A DNA stretch of 64,000 nucleotides, from the NCBI RefSeq assembly GCF_001643775.1, contig NZ_CP011402.1:1768432-1832431 (forward strand). Direction: 5' to 3'. The notes under the pieces are model-generated. The model had not been told where the DNA came from, did no database searches, and worked only from the letters and a program-made list of their open reading frames with translations. Positions 1 to 15,000 of the stretch are shown here, piece by piece. Every line of letters starts with the position of its first letter. Position 1 is the stretch's first letter. The stretch comes from Denitrobacterium detoxificans. GTDB taxonomy: Bacteria > Actinomycetota > Coriobacteriia > Coriobacteriales > Eggerthellaceae. Position numbers and translations under genes: made by a program.

Positions 1-3000
1 CATTCACGGGCGTGAGCGGGTTGCCCTCGTCGTCATACAGAACGTTGCCGTCCTTGTCGATCAGGTAGCCGTCTTCGTTCACATTCTGCTTCAGCGGGTC
101 GACCATGTAGCCCGTACCAGCCCACACCGTCTGATATGCGTAGCCGTCGCCCCAGTTCAGGCCCTGGTCATCTTGGTCGTCGGCCAGCGTGCCGTCGGAA
201 TTGTCCCAATCGACCCACCAGTTCGACGTGGTGTACTTGATGGTGGCCTGCTGCTGCTCCCACATGGCGTACAGCGTGGTAATAGCCGCCGGAATCGGGT
301 ACACAGCATTAGGCTCGTACGTCGTGCCCAGACCATCGGGGTCGGTATTCCACGACTTCAGAACGTAGCCGGGACGCAGCACGTCGGTCTTGGAAGGCGT
401 CACGAACGGCGAGTACGCCACGCCCTTCACGGGGGCCAGCTTCTCTTCGCGCGTGCCGTTGCTATTGTGAATAATCACACCAGCGCCCTCGTTCGGGTCG
501 AAGTACACCGTGTAGCTGCCGCGAATCCACAGCGCCGTGACGGTAATGTCATACGAAGGAACCGTGCCATTGGTAACGGGATTGGTGACGTAGACGCCAC
601 CGAAGAACTCTTCCAGGCTCTTGCCATCAATCTTCGATACGTACGGATAGTAGTGGTAGACCGTGGTGCCGTAGCCGCCATCGACCTCCCAACCAGCAAA
701 CACGTAACCCTCATCGCCAATGGGCAGGTAACGGTTCAGATTGTTCGTACCGTCGGAGAGGAACTCGTTCCAATCGTACAGGTTCGGATACTGCAGCAAA
801 TAGCGTGCACGGTTCTCGCCCGCTACCGTAGGCTCCTCGTTATCCGGATCGACGTCGCGTTCACAAATAATGTCATAGTCAGGCATGCCATAGCCCATTT
901 CGGGGATCTGCGTACCTGCGCGCAAGTTATCGAACTGCGTGCCCGCCATGCCCTCGAACTGGCCATGCTCGCCATTCTTGAAGGTCACGGAATACAGGCG
1001 CTCCCACTTCGGACGTACGAAGCCATTGCCCAGCACGCGAATATCGGTAAGGTCGCACGGCGTGCCGTTGTACACGGGACCGGAAAGCTCATGACCCTCC
1101 AGGTCGTAGAACTTGCCACCTATGACGTTCACTGCACCAGTACCCGTAACCTCGGTACCATCATCGAGCGTGAACACCCACTCCCAGTTGTACAGGCCAT
1201 AATTGTCCTTGGCGTAGCCATAGCCCGGCGTCGTAGTGATCTTGCCGTCGCGATAGGAAAGCTTATCGTAGTAGGAAAGCGTGCCATCCCAAGTAAGGTA
1301 GCTCGGATCATCAACGTTCACCAAACCACCCGTGTAGGGATTGTCGACGGTGACGGTGTAAGTACGCGCAACCCAATGCACGTACAGGTTCATCGTCCAT
1401 ACGTCTTCGCCGTCATCGTCCTGCGAAAGCACCAGCGAGCCATTGGCGCGCAGCTTCGCGATTTCCGCGCTGGAAAGCTGGAAGACTTCCCCGTCGGCCC
1501 ACAAACGATCGCTCTGCGTCGTGCCGGCAATGTACGACCACGCATCAAAGCGATAGCCATTCAGCGTGAACAGATTCGGATCAAGCTGCGTAGGCGTATC
1601 GAAGCTCGTCACCTGCGTGTACGTGCCACTCGGATACCAGCTTGCCGTCGTGTCGGTCTCGTTGTACACGGCACCGGGAACCGGATTCCAATGGAACACG
1701 ATGGTCGCATTGGCGGGCGCCCACGTGGCAATGAGCGTAATAACGCCATCGCCATCGGCGTCGGGCAAGTCGGCCACGGCAATGCCCGACAGATCCCAGC
1801 CGTACACCTTATGCTGCGAGCCATTTACGGTGGTCTCGGAGGTTACGATGACCTGGCCGTCCTCGTTCTTCCAACCCGCAAAGACCATGCCCTTCTTGCC
1901 CTTCGGAGCGCCGCTGCCAGAAGTATCGCCCGCAAACTTGGGGGTCTTCGTTCCAGCATCCATGGAAACGTGCGGGAAGTACGTCTGGCCATTTACGGCA
2001 GCCTTCTTCTGCGCGTCGGTCGTTCCAGGCGCGGTAGCGGTATCAACGAAGAAGTTCGTGCCATCTTCGTAACCAGGATCGTTCGCCAGGTAGTTCACTA
2101 CGTGAGCCGGCGCCCATACGGCAGTGAAGAACACAGGGCCCGTAATGACGAAATCGTAGATGCCATTCGGGGTGAGCGTACCCGACTCATAATCCAGGCC
2201 CAGCTTCAGGGCATCGTCGGTGACCATGCGGTATTCCCAATGATCCAGGCAATAGCCGTCGATGGGGTTGGTCTGTACCTCTCCCCTGTCAAGCGTATCG
2301 CCATGGAAGACGTAGCTCTTGCCGGATACGGTACCCAGGCCGGTATTGCTGCTCTCGTACACGATGGGCACGTTGCTGCCGATCCAGTGCAGGTACACGT
2401 CCACGGTATGAGGCGAACCATCTTCCTCCATGGTGGACCACAGATTGCTGAACGTGCCGCCATTGTCGATAAAGCAGAAGTAATCGTCCCAACCAGGATT
2501 GTACGCGTAGCGCTCGGGGTCGCTCGTATGGTGCCAGAGTCGATCGGTAAGGGCATGCCAGTCGCCAAAGTCATAGCCCGTGTGGATATATTCATTCCAG
2601 GGCATGGTATAGAGCTGGTCGTAACGCAGGCCGGTAAGCTCGACCATGTCACGCAGATTGCCCGTGTCGGCATCGCGCACGAAGCCAGCATTGCCCTCGT
2701 CGTTGTAGCCATAACCATGGAAGCGCACGTTATAGGTGATGGGGCTCCAATGTGCGTAGAACACTACGTCGTCATTACCCATAACAAAGGTGCTCTGGAA
2801 ATCGTAATCGGGGGTATCACCCTGCTTGTTGGGCGTGGCATCCCAGCCTACCAGGAGGTAGCCCTTGCGATAGAATCCCGTAGACTGGTCATCGCGCGCA
2901 CGCGTGACGGTAACGCCCTCCTCGTAGTACTTGGTTTCGGGCGTAACAGCAGGGTTTCCACTGCCATCCGTGGAAACGATGCTGCCACCGTTTACGTTGT

Positions 3001-6000
3001 AGCTCACGGTATGGCCCACATACTTCCATACAACGTAGAGAATGTACGTCTCGCCCTCGCCCACCAGATCGGTGACCTTCACGCGGTCGGTCAGGGGCAC
3101 GCCATTCACCACCTGCACCACGCCTGCTGCCGCCTGCGTGGAGTCGTGGTTCCAACCAGCGAACGTGTAGCCATCGCGCGTGTAGCGACCATAAGCCGTC
3201 TTCAGCGGCGTGGCAACGCCCACTTCGATCTTCTGATCGGTAAGGCCAAGCGAGCTAGGATCGGACTGTGTGCCGCGATCGAAGCGCACCGTCCAGTAGC
3301 GCTCGGGCACGACTTCGCGCCAGACCGCATACAGCGTCACCGTATCGCCGTCGAGCAGCGACAGGTTGCGCACGCGCTGGTTGTCCTGGAACTGTACGTT
3401 GCCCGCCTTGGCCAAATCGTAATCGGTGTTCCAGCCGATGAACACGTAGCCCTCGCGACGGAAGTTGATGCCCACCGGGGTGATGCGCTGGTATACGCCA
3501 ATGGTGAATTCCTGATCCTGGATGCCAGCGGAATCTAGGTCGTAGTCGTAGCCACCGTCAAATTTCACGGTGTAGTGACCGGCATCTTCGCCATCGCCAC
3601 CACCACTCGGCTCGTCGGGAAGCTCGATCTCCTCCCAGACGGCGTACAGCGTGATGGCATCGTCGCCAGAAGCACCCGTGAGGATGTTCTTCACCAGCTG
3701 GTAGTCGTCGTACTCAACCAGGCCGTCGGCAGCGCGGCTCGCATCGGAATTCCAGCCCAGGAAGCGGTATCCATACGCGGTGAAGCGACCACCATTGGCG
3801 GTAAGGCGCTGCGCAACGTCATAGGTAAATTCCTGCGTGACGGTATGCGTAACGCCATAGCAGTCGAAGTCGGCGAGCGGAACGCCACTGAACGTAACAG
3901 TGTACGTATTGGGCGCAAAGCGCGCGTACCACGTCTGGCCGTCCTCCCAGTATTCGGTAGCCGCCTTGGTAGGCGCCCACGCGGAATCAGTGGACAGACA
4001 ACCACCCTGCTCGGAAACGTTGCCGTTGCGATCGAGCACGTTGGGCTGGTACCAACCCAGGAAGTGGTAGCCCTCGTTTGCCACGGCCACGGAGCCCTTG
4101 GGAACGCCCGTGCTGTAGTTGAGGACTTCGCTCGCCGTTTCCACGGTGCCGCCCACGGTGGTCACGTTGCCATTGGCGTCGGCCACCTTGTAATACACGT
4201 TCACGTAGTTATCAAGCCAATGCGCGATAAGCGTAATCACGCGCGGCGTATCGTCGCCTTCGGCAGCCGTAGCAATATCGCTCGTTTCGTCAATGAGCGT
4301 GCCTGCGCTGGTGTACCAGCCATCGAAGCGATAGCCGTCGCGCCTGGGGGCCACCGAGGGAATGAAATTCGTGCTATCCCAGTACAGACCGCCACGCGGT
4401 GCCACATAAGCGCCGCCATCGGAGTTGAACTGCACTGCATACACGTACTGCAGGTAAATGGCGTACAGCGTAGTATGCTCAGCGGGCATGGTGTACGTGC
4501 CACCCGGTGCATACAGGGCAAAGCCCGTGGGCGACGTACCCCAACCCGTGAAGCGATACCCAGGACGCGACACGGCATCATAGCCGGGCAGCGTAATCTG
4601 GGAGTCGCCCACCTGGTTAGTCAGCACATAGTCATTCGTACCCGAAGCGCCCGAGGGAGCCGACGTCGTCCAGCTAGCCGACTGATCCACGGTATTCAGA
4701 TTGAAGGTAAGGTTCTTCACCGACGTCCATTCAGCAACGTAGATGGTCGTGCCGTCCTCCACGAACGGAAGCACGGTGCCCCAGGCGTAGAACGTACCCG
4801 AATTGGTGCCGCTGGCGCAGCGCCAACCCGCGAATACGAAGCCGTCCTTGCCCGTGGGCCTGTACGACGACGAACCGTCATCCTCCTTCACCATTTCGGT
4901 AACGCCGTTGTATTCGGGCGTGGGCTGACCAACGGTCAGGGCCTCGAACTGCGTACCCCACTTCTTGCCCGTGTTGAAGGCGCCATGTTCACCCGCCATA
5001 TAAACCACGGCCGGCTCGTAAGACCACAGTGCGTAGAACTCGGTAGGACCAAGGATGTTCACGCCCTTGTAGGTAATGCCATTGATAGTGGTATCCACCG
5101 GCGAAAGTACCGTACCAGTGATGGTGGTGCCCCATTCAGTGGTAGTCACGTAGCGCCAGCCCACGAACGTGAAGCCGTCACGCGCCTTCCAAGAGACGAC
5201 GCTGATGTCGGGCTGCGAACCCGTGTACACCGTCATTGCCGGGTTGGGGCCAACCACGCTACCCCGCGTGTAATCATCGGAGAACCAGGTGACCTCGTTC
5301 GCCTTGGGCGTCCACAGGGCATACATGCGGATAACCGTACCAGCAATGCTCGTCAGGTCGCGCACGACCTCCATATCCTCGAAGACGTAGCCACCAGGAT
5401 AGCCATTTACCTTGATAGAGGTATTGGCATTATCAACCGAAAGCGCCCAGCCGGCGAAGTCGTAGCCCTCGCGCTCGAACTGGTTCGGGTTGAGCGACTG
5501 ATCATAGCTGAAGGTCATGGGCTGACGATCCATGGAGCCGCGGAAGACGGGCGTGCCGGCCTCGTACTCGATGACGTACGTGCTGGCCGTCCAATGGGCA
5601 TACAGCGTGAACACGCGGATGGTGCCCGTAAGCGGCACCGTGGGAACCACGTACGTGGCGCCCGGATAGTACTTGGTGCCCTGACCGTATTCGTCATCGG
5701 TCCAGTAGTCGAGTACCCAACCAGGGCGCGTGAACACATTGGCTGCGGCCACGTAGGCCGAATCGCCCATGCTATGGTATTCAACGTAGTTACCAGCAAT
5801 GCCCGTACTCGTAAGCACGGCGTCGGAAGCATTACCCTCGTAGGTAACGTACACCTCGCCTGCCCTCCACACGGCATACAGCGTTACCACTGCGCCATCG
5901 TCGAGCGAGAGGTTCTTCAGCACATCACCGTTGTAGTACATGGTGCCCAGACCATCGGAACGCGTGTTCCAGCCAATGAACTCGTAGGCAACACGCGTGG

Positions 6001-9000
6001 GCTCGATAACGTCGAGCGTGAGGGACTTGCCCACCTTCATGGCGATTGGGTCGATGCTACCGCCGCCACCATTCATGTTGAACTTGATGGTGTAGCTATG
6101 CGGCGATACCACTACGTACCACGTGCTGTTCGACTCGTCCCAGATGTCGTAGACGCCCAAGTACGGGTTGTACGTACGCTTGCGCGGCGTAATGGTTTCC
6201 TCGAACTTCTTCTGTACCGTGCCACCCGTCTCGTACACCGGGTCGGTATCCTCGGAAACCGTGGTAATACGCCCAGCGGCATCGGTGTACTGGTAAACGA
6301 TCTGATAGTCAGCATCGTACCAATACAGGAAGTCATACCCCGGATTCGCCGTGAACGACGTACCCGTGGGAACGCCATGTACGGAACGCACCGTCTCGGA
6401 GTCGAGCGTCAGCATGCCGCCTTCAGGCGCATCCTGCAAGTCGGGCGTGATGATGTAGTAATTGATCTGCGTGTAGGATTCCACCCACTTGGCGTAAAGC
6501 GTTACCACCGTACCGTCGGTATCGATGGGCTCGCCCGTCATCAGGTCGATGGGAGCAATGGCCTCGAACAGCATGGAATTGGAAATCTTGGCCGACGTGG
6601 AACCGCCATCCAGATTGGTGTACCAACCCGCAAAGGTATAACCCGTCTTCTCGGGATCGGGTACGCCGTCCAACAGCTCATTGCTATTCCAATTCAAGCC
6701 ATCCTTGCGACCCGTGAAGGTGTACGAGCCGTTAGCCGGCCACGCGCCACCCATGTTGTCGAACACCACAGAATACGTGCGCGGCACCCAGTGAGCGTAG
6801 AGCGTAGCATTGTAGCCGAACATCTTAATGGTCGAGCCAGGCGCATACAGCACCTCGACCGTGGGATCTTCCATCCAGCCATCCAGATCGTAGCCGTACT
6901 TGCGCACGTCGGAAGCCGTAGGCAACGTCACGTCGTCGTCACTCGCATACGCACGGGTAATGAGAGCCGTGCTGTTCGTGGCCCAGCCGCCCATCTCGTC
7001 GAAGGAAAGCGTCTGCATGCGTGCACGGTACACGGCGTAGAACGTCAGGTTCTCGTTGATGGTGCCAATGTTCGACCAGATCTCGCCCATATTGCGCAGC
7101 TGGTAGGTCGTGCCATCGGAAAGCGTAATCTGCCAGTACTGGAACTCCCAACCCGGCTTCGCACGCGGATTGCCATAGTTCTTAATGTTGGTTTCCGTCG
7201 TATCGTAGCCATCGACATTCGTCTTGTCGTTGTCATAGAAGTAGTACAGCGTCGTCGCCGAGCCACCCGGCACGCTCAGCCAATACGTCTTGCCCTCGGC
7301 AACCACGAACTGGCCATGATCGCCCGGATCGTAAATGACCGTGTAGGAATCATGCGCCCAATGCACGTAGAACTTCGTGTCGCCCAGGATGGTAAGCGTG
7401 GTCGGGTCGGCCAGATAGCCGGTATACACCGTGCCATCGGCCAGCGTCATCTCGTACGTATAATACGCAAACGACATGGTCACCACATTGCCATTGGCGT
7501 CGGTCATAACCGTAGGCGTAGCCGTGACGGGCTGCGTCATCTTGGTGTTGTACGTCCAATAGCTTTCGATAATTGCCGCATACACGGGGTCGTTGTTGTA
7601 GTCGCGTACGGGCAGACCCTCGTACATGACCTGCACCTTATCGGGCGAAGCCACCGCACCCGGCTGCGAAAGCGAGCCAGCCAGCTTACCCCAGTCGGCA
7701 TGGTTCAGCGAGCCATTGCGTACGGGGTACAGATAGTGCATCTCGTCACTAATGAGCTGCACCTTGTACGTAGCAATGGTCCACTGCGCATACAGATGAA
7801 TTTCATCGCCCGGGGTGCTCGTCAGGTTGAAGGTAATCGTGCCGGCATCGGCGAACGACAGGGTACCCGTTCCATCGGGCTTGTCATTCCAACCAGCAAA
7901 GTCGTAGCCAACGCGCTTGAACGTATTCGGCGTAAGCGTCTGCGTGAAGTCATCGTAGGCAATGGGCTGGTTTTCCATGACGCCCGCGTAGATGCCTTCC
8001 GGAGCGGAATTGTCATGGTAGACGATGTAGTACACCGCCGGGCTCCAACGTGCCTCCAGGTAGACGGTGTCACCCTCGTCGGTAGCCAGATTCCACACGT
8101 ATTGCGCGTTCACCAGCAGGCCATCGCGATCCACACGCACACCGCCCACCATACGGTAAGCCTTCCAGCCCAGGAAGATGTAACCACTCTTCTTGGTACC
8201 CTCGGAAACAGCAGGCGTCGAGCTGTCGTCGTCGATGGTGGTCAGGCGCTCCTGAATGCCGTACTTGAACGTCTGGTTGGTCATGTTGAAGTAGTCTTCA
8301 GTCATGGCGCCACCGGTGCTTTCGCCCTCGTACATGTAATGCACCGTGTAGGTATTCGGGGCGAAGCGGGCCACGTACACGCGGCCGTATTCCCACATCT
8401 TGTCGCTGTCCTTTGAAAGCAGAAGCGTGGGGTTGGTGGTCATGATATCGCCGGTCTGCTCGTCGATCCAGCTCACGAAGTGATAGCCGTCATGCGCCAC
8501 AGCCGTGACCGGATCGAACGTACCCGTCACAACACCCGTGGTGAAGTCATGTTCAGACGCCTCATGCGTGCCCGCGCCATCGGTCCAGGTAATGTGGCCA
8601 TTGCTGTTTTCAGATTTGAAGGTGTAGGTTACAACGCTTTGCTCCCACTGAGCGTACAGCGTAACCACGCCGCCATCCACCGTAGTCAGGTTGCGGAACC
8701 AGTCGCCTTCGCCGATGCGCACCTCGCTGGCTGCACCCGTGGGATTCAGCGCCGTATTCCATTCCTTGAACACGAAACCAGGCTTGCTCATACTACCCGC
8801 GGCAACCGGAGCCAGCGTCCATACGTCATACACACACAGCAGGTCGTCCATGACGCCCGTGCCGGTACCAGGATGGAACTGCACGCGGTAGACGTTCGGC
8901 GCAAACACGGCCGTGAACGTCACCGAACGATACAGCCCATCGGGACCAAGGGATATGGCCGCGATGTCCGCCGCGGAAAGCGTAGGCGTATAGAAGCGCG

Positions 9001-12000
9001 TGGTATTTAGCGAGTTAATCCAGTACACCAGGTGATAGCCCGTGGAAACGGCACCCGAGACGGAGGACACCGAACCGCTCACGCACGGCACGAGCGTGCG
9101 AATGAGCTGCTGGTTGATCTGGTTGGGGTCGGTAGAGCCATCCACCGAGATGAGGCCCTTGCCCGCAGCAACGAAGTTGATGGACGCGTCGCGTTCGATC
9201 CAGTTGATCCACAGCACGATGGTATCGGCAACATTATCGCTGCCATTGAAGCGCGCGAGATCGCCCAGGCGCGTCGTGGTGGTAACCACGTGGTCCATGC
9301 CCGAAATATCGGTGAACATCACCTTGTAGTCATTGCGATAGCCATGCTTGGTCGGCCACACGCCGTCCCAGCCAAACAGGTTGGTGTCGTTCCAGGCAAC
9401 GTTGGTGCGGCTGGCCTTCGCAGGCGTTCCGCCCTTCACATCGTACGTAACCGTATAACCCGTCTTCTGTTTCCAGGTGGCGACCAGCTTGTAATAACGA
9501 CCGGTCGTGCCCGTAAGGCCATACGCGGAAAGGTCTATGATCTGGCGACCCGCCTGGTTCGCCATGCGGAACAAGCCACTGTCGGGCGAAATGACGCCCA
9601 CCAGATTGCCATCCGCATCTTCCAGCTGCCAACCCACAAAGGTGTAGCCCAGACGCGTCCAGGGAATGGCAGGCACGGTCACATCGGCGCCCGACATGTA
9701 CGGAGCGTACGAGATGTAATAGCTGGCAACTTCGCTGCCGCTCATAACGGCCGTCGTGCCTGCAGGCGACGCGACAATGGGATCCACCGGGTCGTCAGTG
9801 GAATCGCCGGGGAAGAACTCCACGACGCTATCCATAGCCTCGATCCAAATGGCGTACAGCGTTTCCAAACCAGGCTCGCTCTTTAGCACCTTCGGATACG
9901 TCTGACCCACACGATATTCGCCCGTAGGCTGTTTATTCGGATCCTGCGCATCGGGAATGTACGTGGGGTCGGTTACCCACCAACGCAGCACGTAACCGTT
10001 GCGATAGAAGTAGTTCGACGCACCCGTACGCGAAGCGTAGTCGGAGGAAGGCGACGTAAGGGAACCATACGTGCCATCGCCGGGCAGAATGAGCGATTCG
10101 CCCGCCGGCAGGTACACGTCGTCCATGGTGCCCGTAACGCCCGGGGTGCCGGCCAGCGTTTCGAAGTGCACGACCCACACGCCCACACGCTCCCACTGGC
10201 CCGACATGTTGGCACCCACGGAAACGGCCGCGGAGCCATCGTACGTACGCATGAGGCTATCCACGCCACGCACGTACGCCTGGTCGCTCTTGCGGCGCCA
10301 CATGTACAGGCCTGCTTCGGCCAGAGCGGCACTGGCAACCGTACCCATAGACGTCTTGTAGCTCACGAACACCTGGAAGCCATTGCCGATGCTCGCGTCT
10401 TCGTTGCTGTACAGACGCAGCGTGACCCGCGTGGCGCCTGCAAACTCCAGCGACAGAATGGAGTTATCATCCAGGCCGGAAAGCGGCTGGTTGCGGTAAG
10501 TGGTCACGGGACTGCTAATGCCATCGTCATAGATATAGCGATCGCTATAGAAGGTATACGTCTCGCCGTTGTTGCCCGCTACCACCAGGTAATCGCCTGT
10601 ACCAAGCGTGCTTCCGCCCGTAAACGTGCCGCTCGTCATCTGTTCGATCTGCTTGTTGAAGTCGAGGACGATAGCCGAAGACCCCGCGGGAGCATTGATT
10701 TCCCAGTAGCTCTTGTCGGCAACCGTACCATCCAGGGCACGCGCATAGCCGCCATTCTTCCTACCCCAGAACTGAGTGTGGATGGAATTGGGGGCTACCG
10801 CGTTGTTCTGCGGATTAAAGCGCACATCGGGACCAAGGTCCATAAGCTCCAGGCTATCGGTGTAGCGCAACATGTTATTCGTGGAAGGCGTGCTGGTAAG
10901 CATATCCCACGTACTCATATTCAAGCGCGTCAGGCTACGACAGCCATCGAACATGCTGTCCATGTTAGTTATCCTGCTGGTATCCCAGCCCGCGCAGCCC
11001 ACGACGCTCGAAGACGACACGTAATCGGGATCCAAGTACTTGTCCACCGCCTCGTCGTCGTAATCGGGGTCATAGCCCGTGCCCAGCAGCGTAACCATGC
11101 TCTTGTCGTTGCGGAACATGTTCGCCGCGCTGGTCGCCTTGCTCGTATCGATGTTCGCCACGTCGGCAATGACCATGGAACCCATGTCGTCGAACCAGCC
11201 ATCCAAGTTCAGCGGCTGAATCTTGTTGCCCGCCGAATCGGTCTGCACCTTGATGGCGGTCACATGACCGGCGATGTTATTGCTGATAGTACGCCACGGG
11301 ACCGTCCACGTAAGCTTGTCGGCGTCGGAGTCGCCCGTATTATGCTCGGTTACCTCGAACGTGGAGGCACCATCGTTCAACCAGATGGTAAGCACGCCAT
11401 CAGCATCCAGCTGCCACCACGCATAGCTATTGCTGGGGAACGAACCGCTGGTGATACCAGGCGTCCAGACCCACTGCCCCGCATCGATGGCGCTCTTGCC
11501 CACATAGCGCGCGAAGTCACCCGCGGAATACGCACGGCCGGTAGTCTGGTTCACCCACTGACCCGTATCGTGCAGATACGTGTCATGATTGGGAATCCAC
11601 GCCCAATCGTACTCGGCGTTGTCGAACGTCACATTGCCAATGAAGCCACGCGGAATGCCATGGCCCCACGTGCTGTACAGACTAAGGTACACCTCGTCGG
11701 TCGCGTAGGTACGCGTCGCGCCCGAAATGCTATCACCCCAGATTACATCCAGTATCGTCTGGCGCGTCTTATCCCACACTACAATGGCGTCGCCGCCGTC
11801 CATGAGGCTCTGGATATCGAAACGCAGCGTCACCCTCTGCGCATTCTGCTTGCGGAAATGCCACCAGGAGATGCCGCGCATGCTCGTGGTCCACGTAGGA
11901 GCATAGTTTGTCTTCGCCATGAGCGTACCGGGATACAGGTTGTACTTGTTCCTATCGGAATTCATATCCGAGTCGTAGCCGCCCGCATGGCCATCCTTGT

Positions 12001-15000
12001 TGATCATCGAGCCAGACTCCCAATAGCGGCTGATGATGTTCATGTCGCTATTCGACCAGTCATCGACGGTGCCCTTGTCGAATACGGTATGCTCGCCAAC
12101 CCACATGGTCTTCAGGCTCGTATCCCCAGCGAACATCTGGCCCATCTTCAGCACGGAACGAGTGTCCCAGCTGCTCATATCCAGATTATCCAACTTCTCG
12201 TCGTAGAAGAACATCTGCGTGGTGTCTTCCAGGCTGTTGGTATGCCAACCGTACTTGCCGTCGCCTTCCCAGTCGGTGCTCGTGGTACCCATAGTGGTAT
12301 CGAGCGTGTAGGCGGTGCTGTTGGTGGCCGTACTGCTGGAAACCACCGTCGTCACGGTGTTCTGCCCGCCCGTGCCCGTAATGCTGGTAAGCGTAAGGTC
12401 ATCCGCAAACATGCGACGGGTGCTCTGCGTGTCGGACAGGTCGAGGCCCGTAACATCCGCCCACAGCAAACCGCGCGTATGCCACACGGTGCCGTAGTTG
12501 CCACGATGACGATACTCCACGTTATCCTGGCGACAGCCGGAGAACCAATCCTCCAGGCGCAGCGCCTTCAGGCCGTTGTACGCCGTAATGGTGATGATCT
12601 TGCTGCGCACCGAATTGTTGGCGCTCGTAGCGGAATCGTTCGGGCGACCCTTGTCCCAGTAGCCAACGCGGAAGCGACCATCCCAGCCCGAACCATCGGA
12701 CGCATAGTGGTTGGCCGTGCTCACGTTGTACGAGCCATTCCAGGGAACGTCGGTGCCGTATTCGGTAACCACCTTGTTCGTAGCCCACGGCGTGGCACCC
12801 ACGGTGAAGTTGCCACCATGAAGCGTTGCGTAATGATGGTCGTTCCAAAACTCGTTCGGCGCATACTGGAAGGTGTACGTACGGTTATCGTCGAGAGCCC
12901 ACCAGGCATCGTCATTGGAAACGAAGCGGAAGCCCACGCGATCCGTCCATACGTACTTGCCCACCATGGCGCTGTTCGCGGGGTTGTAGTAGTACGCCAG
13001 CTGTTCGCCAGTGTACGGAACGTGATTGTCTTCCACCCAGGTATTGGTGGTGGGATCGAGCACGTAATGCACCCAACTACCATAGCCAAAGCCGCGCAGC
13101 TTCGCCCAGTCAGGCGTCATATAGGCGCTCGTGCTATTGTCGAACACGGTCAGCTTGAAGCCAGAGCCGTAACGCGAATCATCCGTGCACAGGCGCACGT
13201 AAATGGTATCACCCGAAACGATAAGCGGAGCAGTAGAGGTGTAGGCACGCATCGACGTACCACTCAGGGCCGCCTGCAGCACCCAATTCTTGTCGTAAAT
13301 GTAGACCGTGTCGTTTTCCAGACTGCTGTTCTGGTCGAACACGATAGCCAACTGCGTAGCGCCCGTGATGCCCGTATACCAGTAGCTCTTACCCGGCAGC
13401 CAGCCGTCCAGGTAGGCGCCATACGTGCCGTTCGCGGTGCTGCCATCGTTCCACTCGGCCGTCTGGATAACGCGCTGCGTAGCGTAGCCGCTATCGCCCA
13501 CGAACTTGAAGCCATCGCCCAGAATGATGGTAGTCAGGTTCCAAGCGCGATGCAGCATGTCCGACATGGTCGTGCAACCGGTGGTGTTCCACCACGTGAA
13601 ATCCAGATACGTCAGAGCAGACGAATTCTCGAACATACTCGCCATATTCGTCACCTGGCTGGACCCAGAACCCAGCACGGGCCAGCACACGAACGTATTC
13701 AGATAGCTCTGATTCTGGAACATGCCGCTCACGTCGGTGCAACCAAGCACGTTCATGGCCAGCGAGGAAAGCGTAATGGTGCGGTTCACGTAATCCAAAT
13801 CGGTGGTAGGCGGCGTGGTCGCGGTGCCACCCTTGGTGTTGGTGCCATACGTACCATTCGCATACACGCCATAGAACTTAGCCAAGTGCGGGGCGTATTT
13901 GAACAGCTGAGAGAAGTTGGTGGCGTTGGTAACCGTCATGCCCGCGCCCACGAACTTCACCAAGCCATACGTGAGCTTGTCGGCGCTCGTGCCGAACATG
14001 CCCTCGATGGTGCTATACGGCACATTCATGGTGTTGCCCCAGAAGGTAAGCGAACCCTTCTGCGTGGTAGAGCCATTGCTGGTGTAGTTGCCGCAGTTGT
14101 TGAACATGCCCGCCAAGCTGGCACCCGAATCGATGATGATGCCCGTGGCATCGAAGTCCAGGTTCGAATAGCAGTTGGTGAACATCTCGGACATATCGGC
14201 ATCGGAGCAAATGCGCATGCCCTCGGCGCGGTACACGAAGCTACCTGCGCAGCCGCCGAACATGTTCTGCACGGTATCCCAACCCGTAGCGCTCGTCTCA
14301 CTTACCGTGAAGCCCTTAGCGTTGAAGGTTTCCAGGCCGTAGCAATCCTCGAACATGTAGCCCAAGTCGATGGTATGTGATGCCAGGAATCCATCCCAGT
14401 TGAAGATAAACTGACCGCCGCAATTGCGGAACCAATCCTTCAAGCTGGCACGCGCGTTAATGTAGAAGCCCTTGGCGTTGAACACCGTGAGGCCCGTGCA
14501 ATGCTGGCTATTGGTAGCGGGATCCCAGAACATGTCGGCCAGGTGCGTGGAGTCGTGAATCTTCATACCGTCGCCGTTGAAAACGAAACCGCCCTTGGTC
14601 AGGTTGATACCGCAGAACATACCGATAACCGTAGCCGCAGGCGCCACGATCTCGAAGCCGGCACCATTGAATTCCTCAAGCCCATGGCAACGCGCGAACA
14701 TGTAGTTCAGGTTCGTGGCCACCGGCAGGTACCAGTTCGTGAAGTCGGGCAGATGCAGCTTCGGGCAGTCGGCGAACATGTACGCCAACGTGGTGGCGCT
14801 GTCGAATTCCCAGCTGGAACCCGTTACGCTACCCGGATGGGCGGTACCAGCCGTCAGGCCGTCCACGTACACCAACTCGGGGCAGTTCTGGAACATGTAG
14901 GAAAGATCCTCGACGTTGTTGGTCTGCCATCCGTGCATATCCACGGTGGGAAGCACCAGGCAGTTCTGGAACATGGACGATACGTCGGTAAGACTGGAAA

